64,000 nt of DNA from Pseudogymnoascus destructans (taxonomy: Eukaryota > Ascomycota > Leotiomycetes > Thelebolales > Thelebolaceae): assembly GCF_001641265.1 (NCBI RefSeq), contig NW_020167546.1:62001-126000 (forward strand), read 5' to 3'. The notes beneath the pieces are model-generated. The model had not been told where the DNA came from and did not search any database. It saw only the letters and a list, made by a program, of their open reading frames with translations. The position numbers and the translations under genes were made by a program. Shown piece after piece: positions 21,614 to 34,400 of this stretch. Numbering within the stretch: position 1 is the first letter of the stretch; every line of letters starts with the position of its first letter.

Positions 21614-23201
21614 ACGGCCGAGCTCGCCCATTTGAAGCACGCGTGGTAGATCCGCGAGTGCAACAGGTGGGTTGATTTTTAGATGACAATTTGATATTGC
21701 ATGCAGTGCGGATACCCTCCGCCATCGAACTTTTGACGCCGAATACGAATTATTACCAGGCAGCGACACGTCTGGGTCGCTATTTTCCATTTTTAATGAC
21801 TCTCCTCGGTTGTCACGACACATTACTTGCAGTTGCACGCAAGTCGCGACGGCTTTACACTCGAGGGGTTTTCGTTTTAGTACGGGCGGATTGGATTCTT
21901 TCCTGGACGCTTACCCACCCAAGGCCCCTGATGGGATTGCCTTTCTTCATTATTTATAAGCTTGTACGGTTGGCTGGAGTATATTTTGGGTGGAAGCCAT
22001 TTGAGCTTTGGGGGACGTGGGGGGTCTAGAGGGGGTGGGGTTTACGGGGGTGTATGTAGATCTCTGATGAGATTCATTCATGTTCCTGTGTCGTCTGTAC
22101 TCGGTTTGCTTGCCATGGCTGGAATGCCTGTGCGGGTAGAGGAGGGACCTCCGGAGTAGATAGGATAGCCAAGATAGTTGGCTAATGCAAGAAGAAATAC
22201 AATGCAAACTCTCCGCAGTGCGTGAAACGTGAAACATAAGATAGCCGTGAGAATCGTAGCTGTGAATTTCGAAGCTGCATCAGTTAGCGTTGGTCTCGGC
22301 CCGTAGCTCTCTTTGTTGCGGATTTCTTTCCCGTGTAGATCATCATCTCTTTGTCATAATGAGATTCTGGAACTGCTACGCCTCTACGTGACGTCACAGC
22401 TGTCTCAGGACGAGATTTCTTCGTCAGTGGCCGTCAGTCTCCGTCAGCTGACGTCAGTCGCCGTCAGTCGCCGTCAGTCGTATATTTTCCCCCTTTAAAT
22501 CTGATGGCATCAGAATTTATAACGAGATCGAGATGACATTAATCGTGCCATTTTCATAGGCTCGGGCTGTGCACGAGAGTGCTCCCCGCCAACGGTCTAG
22601 CCGCCCTTCGTTGGGTTCTAGGTCCCCTAGGGTGGCGGATAGGCTAAATCGGGCATCATCAACGGCGCTTTTTGCAACAGCATTTTATTCTCCATTTTTT
22701 TCTCCATTTTCTTCTCCAATTTTCTTGAGCAATTGCCATAGATAAGCTATCTATATCTGTGCCAAGTTTGTGGGCCATTTGGAATTTCTAGACCCGTTAG
22801 AACCCCCCACTCCTAGTGACGGACGACGGGTTATCAGGGAAGATGCGGCATATCGAGCCAGGTCGTTCCTTCGTCCCTTCCTTCAACTTTCCCAACATAT
22901 AACCACCCATATATTTATCCTACGTACATACTTCGCTCACTCACTCACAGCACATGCATCTCTTCTGTCTATACTGATTACGACCAACCCATTCGCTTTT
23001 TGTATATTGCTATTCTGGTTCTGAATTGTTGTTTCTTATTACTTACTGATATGGATCTGCACTTGCCACTGTCCCTCCCATGATTCATCCCACCACGACA
23101 TCCTTATCTGACTCTCGAACACCTCGCCGCCACGCCGGCAGTACCTGATTATTATCCCCCGAAACCAATTGACCATATACTCATCTCAGTTTGCCACGGA
23201 C
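21614..23201. other. Intergenic between the Q/P-rich gene and the Prm10-like gene
   Basis: 1.6 kb without a supported gene. 22030-22050 is G-rich. 22389-22476 contains CRE elements and CGTCAGT repeats (listed separately). 22680-22730 has repeated ttttctcca units. The CT-rich stretch from 22870 is probably the Prm10 leader. Confidence 0.5.
22389..22476. promoter_or_regulatory. Cluster with two perfect CRE palindromes and CGTCAGT repeats
   Basis: TGACGTCA occurs at 22389-22396 and at 22449-22456. Between and after them CGTCAGT recurs at least five times (22420-22476), spaced about 10 bases (one helical turn). TGACGTCA is the known binding site of Atf/CREB bZIP factors. The cluster is about 750 bases upstream of the Prm10-like ATG. 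The assignment to that gene is inferred. Confidence 0.5.
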
Positions 23202-26005
23202 ATGTCGGGCGAACCCGCATCTGCCGGCGAAGGAAGTCAGAACCGACCACACCGACCGAGTCTCGCGGAGGCGAGCCCCAGCGAGCCAGTTCTGCCTGAA
23301 GCCGACCCCATTGAGAGACCCAATTCTGCTGCCGAAGTCCCAGAGGTGCATGCGAGACGTGGCCGGGTGCGATTCAACAGCAAGAGCGAGGTCAATGATG
23401 TGAGAAACTCGCGGGTCATATTTCCGCTGCGAGACTCAGCGGTAGACGATACGAGACCGCAGCTCCCTGCACATGCTCGAAGAAGCCCGAGAAACACAGG
23501 AAATGATATTGAAGTGCCGAAGAAGCGTATTGCCGACAATGAGAATCCGTCCCCGGACGCTTCGGCCGTCGAGGTGGTTGCCCCGGTCCCGAGGAAGCCA
23601 AGGCCTTCGGTTCTGAGAAATAATTCAGCCTCGTCATTTACAGAAGATATGATGATAACCGATGATGGATATACGAAGCCAACGTCGGAGAAGGCCTTTT
23701 CGGCAAAAGCTGCTCGAGAGAGGGCAAAAAGGGTTGCCTCGCTCGTTGGCCACTCCGCCTCGTCATCAAGAAGTGTCTCCGCGGAGGGATTCCGATCTTA
23801 TCCTACATCTCCCCTGCCTAGAAAAGGCAGGCAAGATGACATTCCACTGATGGACATGGACAAATACGGATATAACGATGGAAGATTGGACAGTGGCGAA
23901 GACGAGGACGGAGAATCCAAGGAGAGGAGGGCAAACGCTAGCACTTCCGAGGCACAGAAACTCGTGCGGACGCTCACTGGGAGGCCTACGTCTGGCCACG
24001 TGAGAGTGTTAAGCACCGACTCAACGGCGTTGGAGTCTGGGCAGTTGACGCCAATTCACACGAAGGGTTCTGTCGCACGTCCAGACCGGAACGGAGTTCT
24101 GTCTTCGTTGTTAAAGCTCTACAATCCGCAAGACGGACCAGCGCAAAAAGGAAGGACAAGCAGCACTGGGTCGTATGGTGCTCGAAGTGGTTTCTCGACG
24201 CCTGGGTCATCGGGCGCTACGACCCCGAAGCAGAAGAATGCAAAGTGGTACAATCAGAAGAGCCAATCCTGCGAGACACTGGCTGGACTTGTGGAAGCAT
24301 CCTCAAAACTTGCCGCGTATGGTGGAAATACCCCGACTGGACGGAGCAGCAAGCGCCCTCCGATGCATGGCCGAACATCTAGTGGGGGGTTCACGCAGGC
24401 TTTTCACAAAATCAGCAGGCCCCGGCTGGAAGATGAGATCAAGATTACCGTTCACATTGCCGAAACGTTGCAAAGGCAGAAATACCTCGTCAGGCTCTGT
24501 CGGGCGTTGATGGCGTACGGCGCGCCGACTCATCGACTGGAGGAGTATATGAGAATGACTGCGAGAGTGTTGGAGCTGGACGGCCAGTTTCTGTACATTC
24601 CTGGCTGCATGCTTGTTTCGTTTGATGATGTGTCGACGCATACGACGGAAGTCAAGCTTGTTCGTACCCACCAGGGGGTGAATCTGGGAAAGCTCAAGGA
24701 CGTCCACGAGATTTACAAAGAGGTTGTCCACGACGTGATCGGAGTCGAGGAGGCAACGCATAGGCTGGATTCCATCATCCGCGAGAAGCCCAAGCACAAC
24801 AGGTGGTTACTGGTGTTCGTGTACGGCCTGGCGAGTGTCTGCGTTGGCCCGTTTGCGTTTGAAGCCAACTTTATCGACCTGCCCATCTCCTTCATCCTGG
24901 GATGCGTGCTCGGATTTCTCCAGCTGATCGTCGCGCCAAAGTCGGATCTGTATGCGAATGTGTTTGAAATCAGTGCAGCAGTCATCACCTCGTTTCTGGC
25001 ACGTGGGTTTGGAAGCATCCCGTACAACGGGGGACGGCTGTTTTGCTTTTCGGCGCTGGCCCAGTCGTCGATTGCGTTGATCCTTCCGGGGTATATCATT
25101 CTATGCGGGTCGCTTGAACTTCAATCAAAGTCTATAGTGGCTGGTTCTGTCCGCATGGTCTACGCCGTTATATACTCGCTTTTCCTTGGATTCGGCATCA
25201 CCATTGGGACGGCCATGTATGGACTAATGGACACCAACGCTACGTCGGCAACATCCTGCGCCAGGCCGATGAACCAATACGCCCGCTTTGCATTTGTACC
25301 TCTATTTACGATGTGCTTGTGTATCATCAACCAGGCCAAGTGGAAGCAGACGCCCGTGATGCTCCTCATATCGTGTAGCGGCTATGTGGTCAACTTCTTC
25401 ACGTCGAGGCACTTTGCATCGAACGCACAGCTGTCACAGACTCTGGGAGCATTGGTTATTGGAGTGATGGGAAATTTGTACAGTCGACTTCGCCATGGTG
25501 TTGCCGCAACCGCGTTACTGCCCGCGATATTCGTACAGGTTCCTTCGGGTCTCGCGGCGAGCGGCAGTCTTCTGGCAGGACTGACCAGCGCCGACGGCAT
25601 TACGAACACGACGAATAAGACGATCCCTGTAAGCAAATTTTTGCAGCTTCTCCCTGCTGATTATAGAGCCGCGACTGCGGACGGTGGCGGGAAGACTACC
25701 ATTTCGTTCTTGATTGGTACTGGCAGCGCTCTCGTTTGTTTTGCTAAGCTTCTTTGACTTTTTATATCTGCCATCTATCCCCGATTTGTCGTCATTTAAT
25801 GGTTACTTGGAGGAGAAACGGGATTGCGTGTGACATTGCTAACTATTTTCAGGTCGGACAGGAAAAAACGGAGCTCAACTCGATTGTGTTTAATGTTGGA
25901 TATTCGATGATACAGGTTGCGATTGGGATTACGGTTGGGCTCTTCTTGAGTGCGTTGATTGTGTATCCGTTTGGGAAGCGAAGGTCGGGATTGTTTAGCT
26001 TTTGA
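23202..26005 (+). CDS. ThrE/Prm10-family multispanning membrane protein
   Basis: Membrane protein of the ThrE/DUF1212 family (yeast Prm10, pheromone-regulated). Bacterial relatives export threonine or serine; the fungal substrate is unknown. Two exons, 23202-25628 and 25853-26005, 859 aa, with the intron at phase 0 and a TGCTAAC branch site. The start is the ATG at 23202 (ATGTCGGGCGAACCC); an upstream TTG is not used. Residues 1-400 are hydrophilic and Ser/Arg-rich. The ThrE domain begins near IKITVHIAETLQRQKYLVRL and includes RLCRALMAYGAPTHRLEEYM. About ten hydrophobic segments follow. The second exon supplies the conserved end FNVGYSMIQVAIGITVGLF and YPFGKRRSGLFSF. Without splicing, the frame reads 42 more residues to a stop at 25757, so the intron must be removed for the normal C-terminus. 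Confidence 0.88.
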
Positions 26006-26465
26006 GCAGGTGAGATGGCGTTTGGATGGCGTTTGGATGTAGATACTTACAGGCGCTAGAGCCATTCATCAATCCAAACATTGTGCACCGTCGCTATCGG
26101 TTTGACGACGCAAACGTAATAGCTTCTCTTCGTGGGATTTTCCACGTCTGTCTTAGCACAGCCGCCTGTCCGTGACATTCTAATAGAGGAAAAGGTCTTA
26201 GCGTTTAGAGTTTTAAATTTTCTTAGAAATAATTAGGTATATTTAAAGACCTTAAAGAGGTCTTTAAAGGTCGAAATTAGCCAGGGTTAGGGATTAATTA
26301 AGGGCAAAAGAATTCAATACCATGCATCACCCCTGTAAAGAACTTGATACCTAGTAGATAGCTAAAAGAATACAATACCCTGCGAATGCCACCTAATTGG
26401 TGACGTTCTCCCTGACTCCCCAACTCCTGCCTCCAGAAGGCTTTCCATGACCAGCTGCAGCACCC
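26006..26465. other. Intergenic, AT-rich, with a short perfect inverted repeat
   Basis: No gene. 26242-26252 (tttaaagacct) and 26258-26268 (aggtctttaaa) form an 11-bp stem with a 5-base loop in the region following Prm10. 26280-26400 shows two copies of a short aaaagaat-caatacc-tgc motif. Confidence 0.5.
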
Positions 26466-27345
26466 CTAATGCCCCCGTAGCCCCTGTAGCCCCTGTAGCC
26501 CCCTTCCTAATCCATGAGGTCGCCGACACGACCTCATGTTGTGCCCTGGCTCCCCACAGGTGCTACAACGAGAGGGTACCAGATCTGGTACTCTCGCCAC
26601 AACAGCACCAAGAGGGAGCAACCCTCCATGATCCCGCTCTCGTCGACCAGAGCGTCTCCCGTCCTCTCTCCGAACGCGCATCTTCTTCGGCCTGCCACGC
26701 GGTACTCGCGTGGCAGGAGGGTGGCAGGCTGCCAGGGGAAGGATCTCCAACTCCGAGACATCCACAGGAGGCAGCGGTGTCTCATAAGACGCTGCCCAAA
26801 CCTCTGGAGAGAGGATTGGGGGCAGCAGGGGGGGGATCGGGGTCCCCGTCGCTAAGAGGAAGGTCATGACATGCCCACAAGGCACGTCATTCTGCTGATA
26901 TCGATGGCAAGAACAGGTTTTTGCCATTAGGTCAACGAGGTGGATAGCCCCCTTGGGCTCAACCACCCTCCCCGACGTTGGGGAGGACACTTGAATGGTG
27001 TTCCTCCCTGCCCATAGCCTAGGCTATCTACGAAGGGCACGGTTACCCTTCGCTCCTCAATGAGCTTAAGCGCTCGGGATCGCCGGCCCGAGCGCTTCTC
27101 CATCACCCGATGCCATATGGAATCGAGGAGCTCTAGAACAGGGAGCTCCCTCTCGACTAAGAGCGTCGAATTGACGCTCTCAGCGATGTTGCTTGTACCG
27201 TGGCCGAATCGACGGCCATGAAAGAGCGCCTCTGCCCAGGTCCACGGCTCAGCAGCCTCGAGGTAAGCTGCCGCAATAGGCTTCACCTCTCGAAGGGCAT
27301 TGAGGGCACCCCCATTGTTGGCCCAACTTGCGGCTAGGGCGAGAG
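26466..27345 (-). pseudogene. MULE (Mutator-like) transposase relic, C-terminal part
   Basis: Minus strand. 27345-27000 reads ..REVKPIAAAYLEAAEPWTWA, then HGTSNIAESVNSTL and LLDSIWHRVMEKR; a frame shift near 27000 follows. 26990-26466 gives a SWIM zinc finger (CSCHRYQQNDVPCGHVM), then an RGRPKK basic stretch and a zinc knuckle (CSTCGEPGHNMRSC). SWIM plus CCHC after a MULE core is typical of fungal MULEs. The catalytic domain upstream (DDE, N-terminal) is missing. A 9-bp cccctgtag microsatellite ends the frame (26476-26502). Confidence 0.8.
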
Positions 27346-27786
27346 TTTTTCAAATTTTTGGTCGATAGGAATACGATAATTGGAGGCAGAATGACGATTA
27401 TCTTAAATATCAGACAATATATGGTGTTTTGATTCAGTGCGAGAAAATATATCGCACAATTGAATATATCTGCTAACCGAACATCGTTTTAGCAGCATTT
27501 GACTGTATATACCATTCTGTTACTATTTCGAGAATCTGAGTAGTCCGCGCTACCCACTCACGACTCAACCACTCATCCATCCAATCGCACATCACCGCCA
27601 AGTCTACCAACCTCGCTGTCATCATTGTCGCTGTCACCATTGTCATTGCAGTCGACATTGCAGTCGACCTGTAGTAGGGCAAACTGGCAGACTCACCGCC
27701 CTCTGCCCTCATTTGTGGCTGCCCTGAAGGACTTGATTTTCTGGCATTTTACTAGCCTGCAGAAGCGCTGCTCATTTTTTGAGAAC
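27346..27786. other. Intergenic, AT-rich
   Basis: No gene or TE frame recognised. 27620-27670 has repeated gtcattg/gtcgacattgcag units directly upstream of the MULE N-terminal relic. Confidence 0.4.
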
Positions 27787-28305
27787 ATGGCTTCGCTTGG
27801 TGAACTCGTTGAGCCTTTCGATGGTACAGAGTACCTTGATATTGGTGCTATGATCCACGCCCTGGACGATTGGGCAGTTAAGGGAAAGTTTACCTTCCGG
27901 ACAGCATACCAAGACCCTGGCCGTGCCGCCTGGATTTGTTCAGAGGCCAAAGCCCTTGACTGTCGCTGGCGCTGCTGTGCAGTGCAACGAGCATAGGACA
28001 GCTACTGGGAGCTTGTTGTCACTGTGGCTGAGCACACTTGTGTTGGCCGAGGCACTCAGCACTTTTCATCTGCCTCAAAGAAGGAGTGGCTAGGCCCTGT
28101 AGTCTCTCGTCACTTAAATGTGACAAAGGCCACAACGCCTAAAGACATTGTTGACCTCCTATGTGTGGGTATCACTGCTGAGGTCAGCTACAAAGTAGCT
28201 CAGCTTTGCCACCTCTGCCTCCTCGATGGCGACATTGGCACTCAGCGACATAGCTTCCAGCTGCTGCCAGCTTATAAGCAGCACTTAGAAGCTATTTGTC
28301 CTCAT
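27787..28305 (+). pseudogene. MULE-type transposase relic, N-terminal part
   Basis: From the ATG at 27787: MASLGELVEPFDGTEYLDIG and GAMIHALDDWAVKGKFTFRT, the MuDR-like N-terminal DNA-binding region of fungal MULEs. An in-frame TAG lies at 27994. The frame goes on with YWELVVTVAEHTC, KKEWLGPVVSRHL and QRHSFQLLPAYKQHLEA, until cut at 28305 by an LTR. It lies on the opposite strand to the C-terminal MULE relic next door. Whether both come from one element cannot be decided here. Confidence 0.65.
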
Positions 28306-28702
28306 TGTAACACTGACTTCTAAACGATAGAAGACACAGAGGTTTCTTGCATAAGGTTGACTTGACAGAGGAGGCAGGGGATTAGACACAAAGGCTTTCC
28401 AAGTAACACGTTACAGTATTGTAAAGAATACTATATTGAGTTGAGCATGAAGCTCCTATCTAAGGAAATACTATCTACTTATATAGTGGCATCGTGCCTC
28501 ATGGGTAATCTGGATAGTTGGCGGATAGCTAGATATTCAGGATAGTTCATGAATAGCTCAACTATCCAATATTCACTAGTTTCTGCAACTATCCATTAGC
28601 CCCGTCACATGGCAGCCTACCCCACTTGCCCCCTGTGACTCACATGTCACGTTACTAGGTCCTGGTCCTGTAACCATGATGTCACGTTATCTTAGCCGTA
28701 AC
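28306..28702 (+). mobile_element. Probable LTR, 397 bp, inserted in the MULE relic
   Basis: It starts TGTAACACTGAC and ends GCCGTAACA. It has a TATA-like tatatagtgg near 28480 and a cluster of actatcca/ggatagtt repeats. Its first 38 bases recur at 52749 with one mismatch, and similarity starts exactly at TGTAAC in both places, which supports this as a true element end. The left flank interrupts MULE coding sequence. No right-hand partner LTR was found. Confidence 0.5.
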
Positions 28703-30437
28703 ACTTGGGCCCAGATCCATTTAACACATGCACCGGTCGGCAGACTATGACCTTATTCACTACACGTGCTGGTGGAAACACGATCACCGCACAGGGGCTG
28801 CAAGCACCACCAACCCAGGTTGATTCAGGAAACCAAGCAGTTGAGACAGAGGACTTAGACGATAGCATTTTTAGAGACGAGGACCCAGTTGCGGCCCACA
28901 AAAAGCGCCGCAGAGCTGCACAAGGTACCAAACCTACGAAAAAAGTGCCAGACCCGAGGAGGTTGCGCAAGGCCTGTTCATGGCGAGGATGGGGCTTGCT
29001 GAGAAGGAAACTGGACGAAAACTACAGGACCGAATAAAGGACATATACGAGATGGCAGTAGTTATGGAGGGAGACGTTTACGACCATCGGTGTTGGGTTA
29101 AACAGCATCTAATGAGAATCCAGGTGAGGGATATGTAACCAACTACTTCCTCCAGGACATATTCTCAATTGCCGGCATCGTCGTATTGTCACTCTCATCA
29201 ATGAGACTAAGGAGCCAGGGTGGAACACAGTACAGATGGCTCGCACACTCCAGAATGACAAGTCAGTGCCAGAGGATGTGCATCAGATGTTCAAGGCCTT
29301 TGAGGTTGACAAACTAAGATCCGAGTCTAGAACTGTAACCAACCTGGATTTTGTTCATGCCTTGGAAGATAAGGTGAAAGCATTCGTTAAATTCAACCAA
29401 TGTCGTCGCAAAGTGAGCGACCGTGACCCAACCATGATGGAATGGCTGCTGAAATTGGGGAAGACCCGCCAAGGGTTCAGTTATCTATCCATCTTTTACG
29501 AATTGACTGGTGAGTTGCTAAATCTTAATAAAGGGGAGGATGTCACAAAGAATAAAGGGGAGGATGTCACAAAGCATTACGAGGGGGGCGCAATCATATA
29601 CGATATAATTGAAATGTTTGGCCCCAGCATACTGTAAGGACAGTTTGAACCGAGGCTGACCTTCAAGTCTGCAGAAGTATCCGAAGTATAATGTGAAGAC
29701 TTCGATACTCGAAGCAGTAGGACAAGGTATAGTAGTTCAGGCTCCAAAGCATATACTTTATACCACAGGGGTCAAGTGGTGAGACTAACAGGTTGGCCAA
29801 GTGGTTCGACTCGAAGTAAGGGAATGCAAAGTAAGTCGAAGCAGGAGAAATTGCAAGAAGGCCAAGTAGTATATAATTTGCTAGCTAAAGATCAATAAGA
29901 GACATGAGCAATAAGTGCTTATATAACAGTAAAAATCCCTAGTGCCAAATAAGTGAAGGCACTAATTAACTGAACCCTAGCTAAGCGAGCCCTAGTGCAG
30001 CAAGCCAATAACAAGAGAGCCTAAGCCAGTAGTCAACATTTGGGCTGATCTAGGTCAGCAAGTGAAGCGAAGTGAGTGAAGCAGGTGAAGTGAATGACAT
30101 AGTGAAATAAGTACTAGAGACTAAAGCGAATCGAAGGGTCGTGACACAAATATTGAAGGGGTGTCATGACACATACTACCCCTACTACCAACAAACTCGG
30201 TAAAGTAGTGAGTTATCATTACCCTGCGTATGGAAGCTACTGACAGCAGCAATATTTGGACGGATAAAGTTCCAAAGGGCCTTCGAAAGGACGTTATGCA
30301 GCTATACCACGAAGCATTCCCGGAACTTCAAGATATATGCGACATAGTCAATGAGAAAATAATGGAGCCAATAAGGAAAGGTAAGAGGCCAGATATCGAG
30401 ATTAACATCAAAGGGCGCAGTGTTATGCAGTGCCTGA
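28703..30437 (+). other. Unrecognised disrupted coding-like region with LTR-like debris
   Basis: Possible internal part of the element whose LTR is at 28306. Open frames: 28703-29037 (basic, DPVAAHKKRRRAAQGTKP; the first M is not ATG), 29126-29640 (NETKEPGWNTVQMARTLQND, KLGKTRQGFSYLSIFYELTG) and 30230-30437 (DKVPKGLRKDVMQLYHEAFP), the last cut by gypsy-1. None matches a family I know. 29527-29574 is an exact duplication of 24 bases containing ggggaggatgtcac, resembling a retrotransposon purine tract plus LTR start. 29565-30146 could be a degenerate solo LTR (TGTCAC...GTGACA) but has no target duplication. 29650-30130 otherwise holds no gene. Confidence 0.35.
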
Positions 30438-31373
30438 TGTCATACTGACATTCGTTGCACTCAGTTTGCTATCAAACTCAAGAGCAAACTTAGAAATCTC
30501 CTCCTCAAACCTACAAGTCACCATACATATCTTGGCTTATCACACCAACAACAGAAGCAATACTACTCAACGATTGCTGCAAACTCTTCTACTACATCTG
30601 TTTATGCTACATACATCACAGCATATTATTTGGACACTCATTGAACAAGTTATTAAGAATATCTCCTCCTTAAGGGGGTGGACCAATACTACCACATGGC
30701 ATATCTCTACCAACTAGAGGCCTAGGAACATGAACGATAGCTCTAGAAGCTTCTACAACCCTCTATGATTCATTACACGTCATCGCTCCTTAGTTACCCA
30801 CAAGATTGGTTAAGTTATGACATAATTTATCTATAGGTACTCTGACCTTGGACCTCCTTTTCACTTCCTATAGGCTAGGAACCCAAGAGATGGTTCTATG
30901 GGATTCTCTTACGTTCACTACATGATTAGCAAGCTAGTTGTGGGTCGCACTTGATTTCTAATACATTTACCAAGCCTGGTTAGTCATGGAAAGTCATGGA
31001 AAATGAGAGAACTACACTCCTTTGGCATAAATAGGATTGCCCTTTCCTTCAGAAAGGGCAAGCAGGCAATACAGTAAATCGACTATCACATACTTCCACG
31101 TCTTTTCCAAGCTTCCAAGCATTCATCTTGTTACTCCTTGTTTCTGAAAAGTCAGTGAGGTGTTAACCTCTGACTTACCCCTGAGTTCCCAGACTCAACA
31201 TTTGTTGCAACTTGTCTGAACAACTTCACTACATCACACACCTGATTGCTGCGTTGTGGAATAGTCTAAGCTACAACCCTTTGGCTCTGTTTCCTAAGAC
31301 AGTGTGTTGTCTTAGTAAAATCATCCCTTCCTTGGGTGGCTAGATTCTCACATCTGGTGCACCCACCATTACA
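30438..31373 (+). repeat. 5' LTR of gypsy-1, 936 bp
   Basis: TGTCATACTGAC ... CCACCATTACA. The bases just after it (ccttgcctgcttcaagc) do not show a TGG-type tRNA primer site, so priming may be by another mode. Nearly identical to the solo LTR at 7700. Confidence 0.92.
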
Positions 31374-31425
31374 CCTTGCCTGCTTCAAGCTTCAACTATT
31401 TCTATAGCAGCACTTCGATACTACA

Positions 31426-34400
31426 ATGGAGGACGACCAAGCTCCTACAACTACTGCTGAACAGCAGATGCAACAACTGTTTGCCTTTATACAAACTATA
31501 GCAAACAAACTTGAGAATTTGGAAAACACCTTTCAAGCCAACACTTCAGCAACACAATCTTCAACTCAGACACATCATACAGAGCTTCCCACAGCTCTGA
31601 GGGTGAAGTAGATGTCCAGTTGCATAAGGAATCCCTTCAACTTCCTCCTGTCTCCATGGTATAAATCTGGTGTTTGCACTTTAGGAAGTGCACCTGGGGT
31701 ACTCGAAATAGCTCAGAAGATCTATTTTGCTGCCAGCTACCTCCGTGGATCTGCATTCAACTTCTTTGAGCCATATCTTAGAAGACTTAGTGGCAACAAC
31801 CAAAATACCACTACACCTTTGATTACCTCTTATGACCAGTTTCAAGAGGAACTTACCAGGACCTTTGGAGACATCAACGAAACTGCTACAGCAGAAAGAG
31901 AGCTACAGAAGCTATGTCAAAAGACCTCTGCTGCTCAGTATACAACAGAATTTAGGAGAATCACTTCTCACTTGACTTGGAATGAAGAAGCCTTAGTCTT
32001 CACTTACTACCAAGGGCTCAAGAGCTCTATTAAGGATGAACTCAGCAAAGAAGAACGCCCTACAACACTTCAAACGCTTATAGAGAAAGCTGTCAGACTT
32101 GATGATAGGCTTTTTGAAAGAAGAAAGGAGAAGAACCAAGACTGGCATCCAACAAGAAATTTCAACAATTACACCTCTACACCAACTGCTAAGGACTCAG
32201 CACCTGAACCTATGGACTTAGACGCCTCTATAAAGAGATCTACAGCAAATCCAGCACCTCAGCCTACAGGAAACCCTCAAAAACTGAAAAGGGGTAAACT
32301 TACCCCTCAAGAAAGAAAACACAGAATGGACAACAACCTTTGTTTATACTGTGGCAAAGGGGGACACAGAATTCAGGAGTGCTATTCAGCACGAGGGAGT
32401 GCTGATTCAAAACATATAGCAGCCTCAGACACAGTCACAACTGCTATTCCTGAAAAACTTGAAAAATCCCTAGCAGGCACAACTTCAACTGAGACTATAA
32501 CTTCTCCCCTAGACAACAAAGATGTGTCGATGGTGCTTTCTCAGAGTCTCACACACCTGTTAATCCCTATTCAACTCCATTTCAAACAACAGGTGTTGTC
32601 TACAAGGGCTATGATAGACTCAGGGGCAACAGGCAACTTTATATCTCAAGACCTCATCTTGACACACCAGTTACCTACAATTCCCAAACGCACTCCAGAG
32701 TTGCTCCGAGTCATTGATGGAACTCCTATCAGTTCAGGTTCCATTACCTGCAACACCCCAGTACTCAAACTTGAGATTCCCCTAGGAAAATCAACATTTT
32801 CAGACACCATCTCTTTAGATGTTATACCAATGAAGTACCCAGTTATCCTAGGTCTTCCATGGCTTCAAAGGCATGATCCAACTATCAATTGGAAGCATTT
32901 ATCGCTTGGGTTTAGCTCAAATCCTGAGCTCAATACTGAAAAAACCCTTCAAGCCTCAGTTACCCCTATTCAGGTCCAAGACTCAAACTTGTCCCAGATC
33001 AAGGATTTTGACCAAACTATGGACGATATATCATCTCTGATATGGGTTAAACCTTTCCAACCTGTCCTGGAGATAGCAGCTACTTCAGATTTGGAGAAAT
33101 CATCTCAGGAGGTCATTTTGCCTTTAGCATACCAAGACTACCAACATCTTTTTGACAAGGCAAAGGCATCAATTCTGCCAAAGCACCAGCCTTATGACCA
33201 TGAGATACCACTCGCAGAAGGCTCAATGCCTCCCTACGGCCCTATCTACTCTCTATCTGAATTAGAGCTGAAAACTCTCAGAGAATACCTAGATGAGAAC
33301 CTTAGTTCTGGCTTTATCAGACCTTCTTCCTCACCAGCAGGAGCTCCCATTCTCTTTGTCAAGAAGAAAGATGGCTCCTTGCGTCTCTGTGTTGATTATA
33401 GGGGCCTTAATGCAGTCACTGTTAAAAACAGATATGCTTTACCCCTTATCCCTGAGCTCATAGATAGGCTCTCTTCAGCAAGGATCTTTACCAAGTTAGA
33501 TCTCAGGGGAGCTTATAACCTGATACGCATCAAGGAAGGTGATGAGTGGAAGACAGCATTCAGAACACGCTATGGTCATTTTGAATACCAGGTAATGCCT
33601 TTTGGGCTTGCCAATGCACCTGCTTCTTTCCAAGCTCTCATGAATGATATTCTAAGACCTTACTTGGATATCTTTGTTGTTGTCTACTTAGACGACATTC
33701 TTATATACTCTTTAGACACTCAAGAGCATGTTCTACATGTTAGACAAGTCTTAGAGAAGCTATCTCAAGCACAACTCTTTTGCAAACTTGAGAAATGTCT
33801 TTTCCATATGTCTCGAGTTGATTTCTTGGGACATAGAATTTCAACAGAAGGCATTCAGATGGACCCTGAAAAGACAAAAGCAGTACAAACGTGGCCTATT
33901 CCTTCCAGCATTAAAGAGGTTCAGTCTTTCCTTGGGTTTGCCAACTATTACAGGAGGTTTATACCAAGATATACATCCTTGGCTTTACCCCTTACTCAAT
34001 TACTTCACAAGGACACTTTGTATCACTGGGATAAGACACAGCAAGATGCTTTCGATGCTCTTAAAGGAGAATTTAAAGAAGGGAAAATGTTACTACACTT
34101 TAACCCCTTGAAACCTGCCACTCTTGAGACAGATGCCTCAGATTTTGCCATTTCTGGAATCTTATACCAAGCTCCAAAAGACAAACAAGAAGAGCTATAG
34201 CCTGTGGCATTTTACTCAAGAAAGCTATCAGCAGCCGAACAAAACTATCCCATTACAGACAAGGAACTGCTTGCCATAGTATGTTCTCTAAAGCATTGGA
34301 GATGCTACCTTGAAGGGGCAAACTATCCTATCACTATTTACAGTGACCATTCAAATCTCTTGACCTTTACAACCACTAAACAGCTCAATCGACGACAAGC

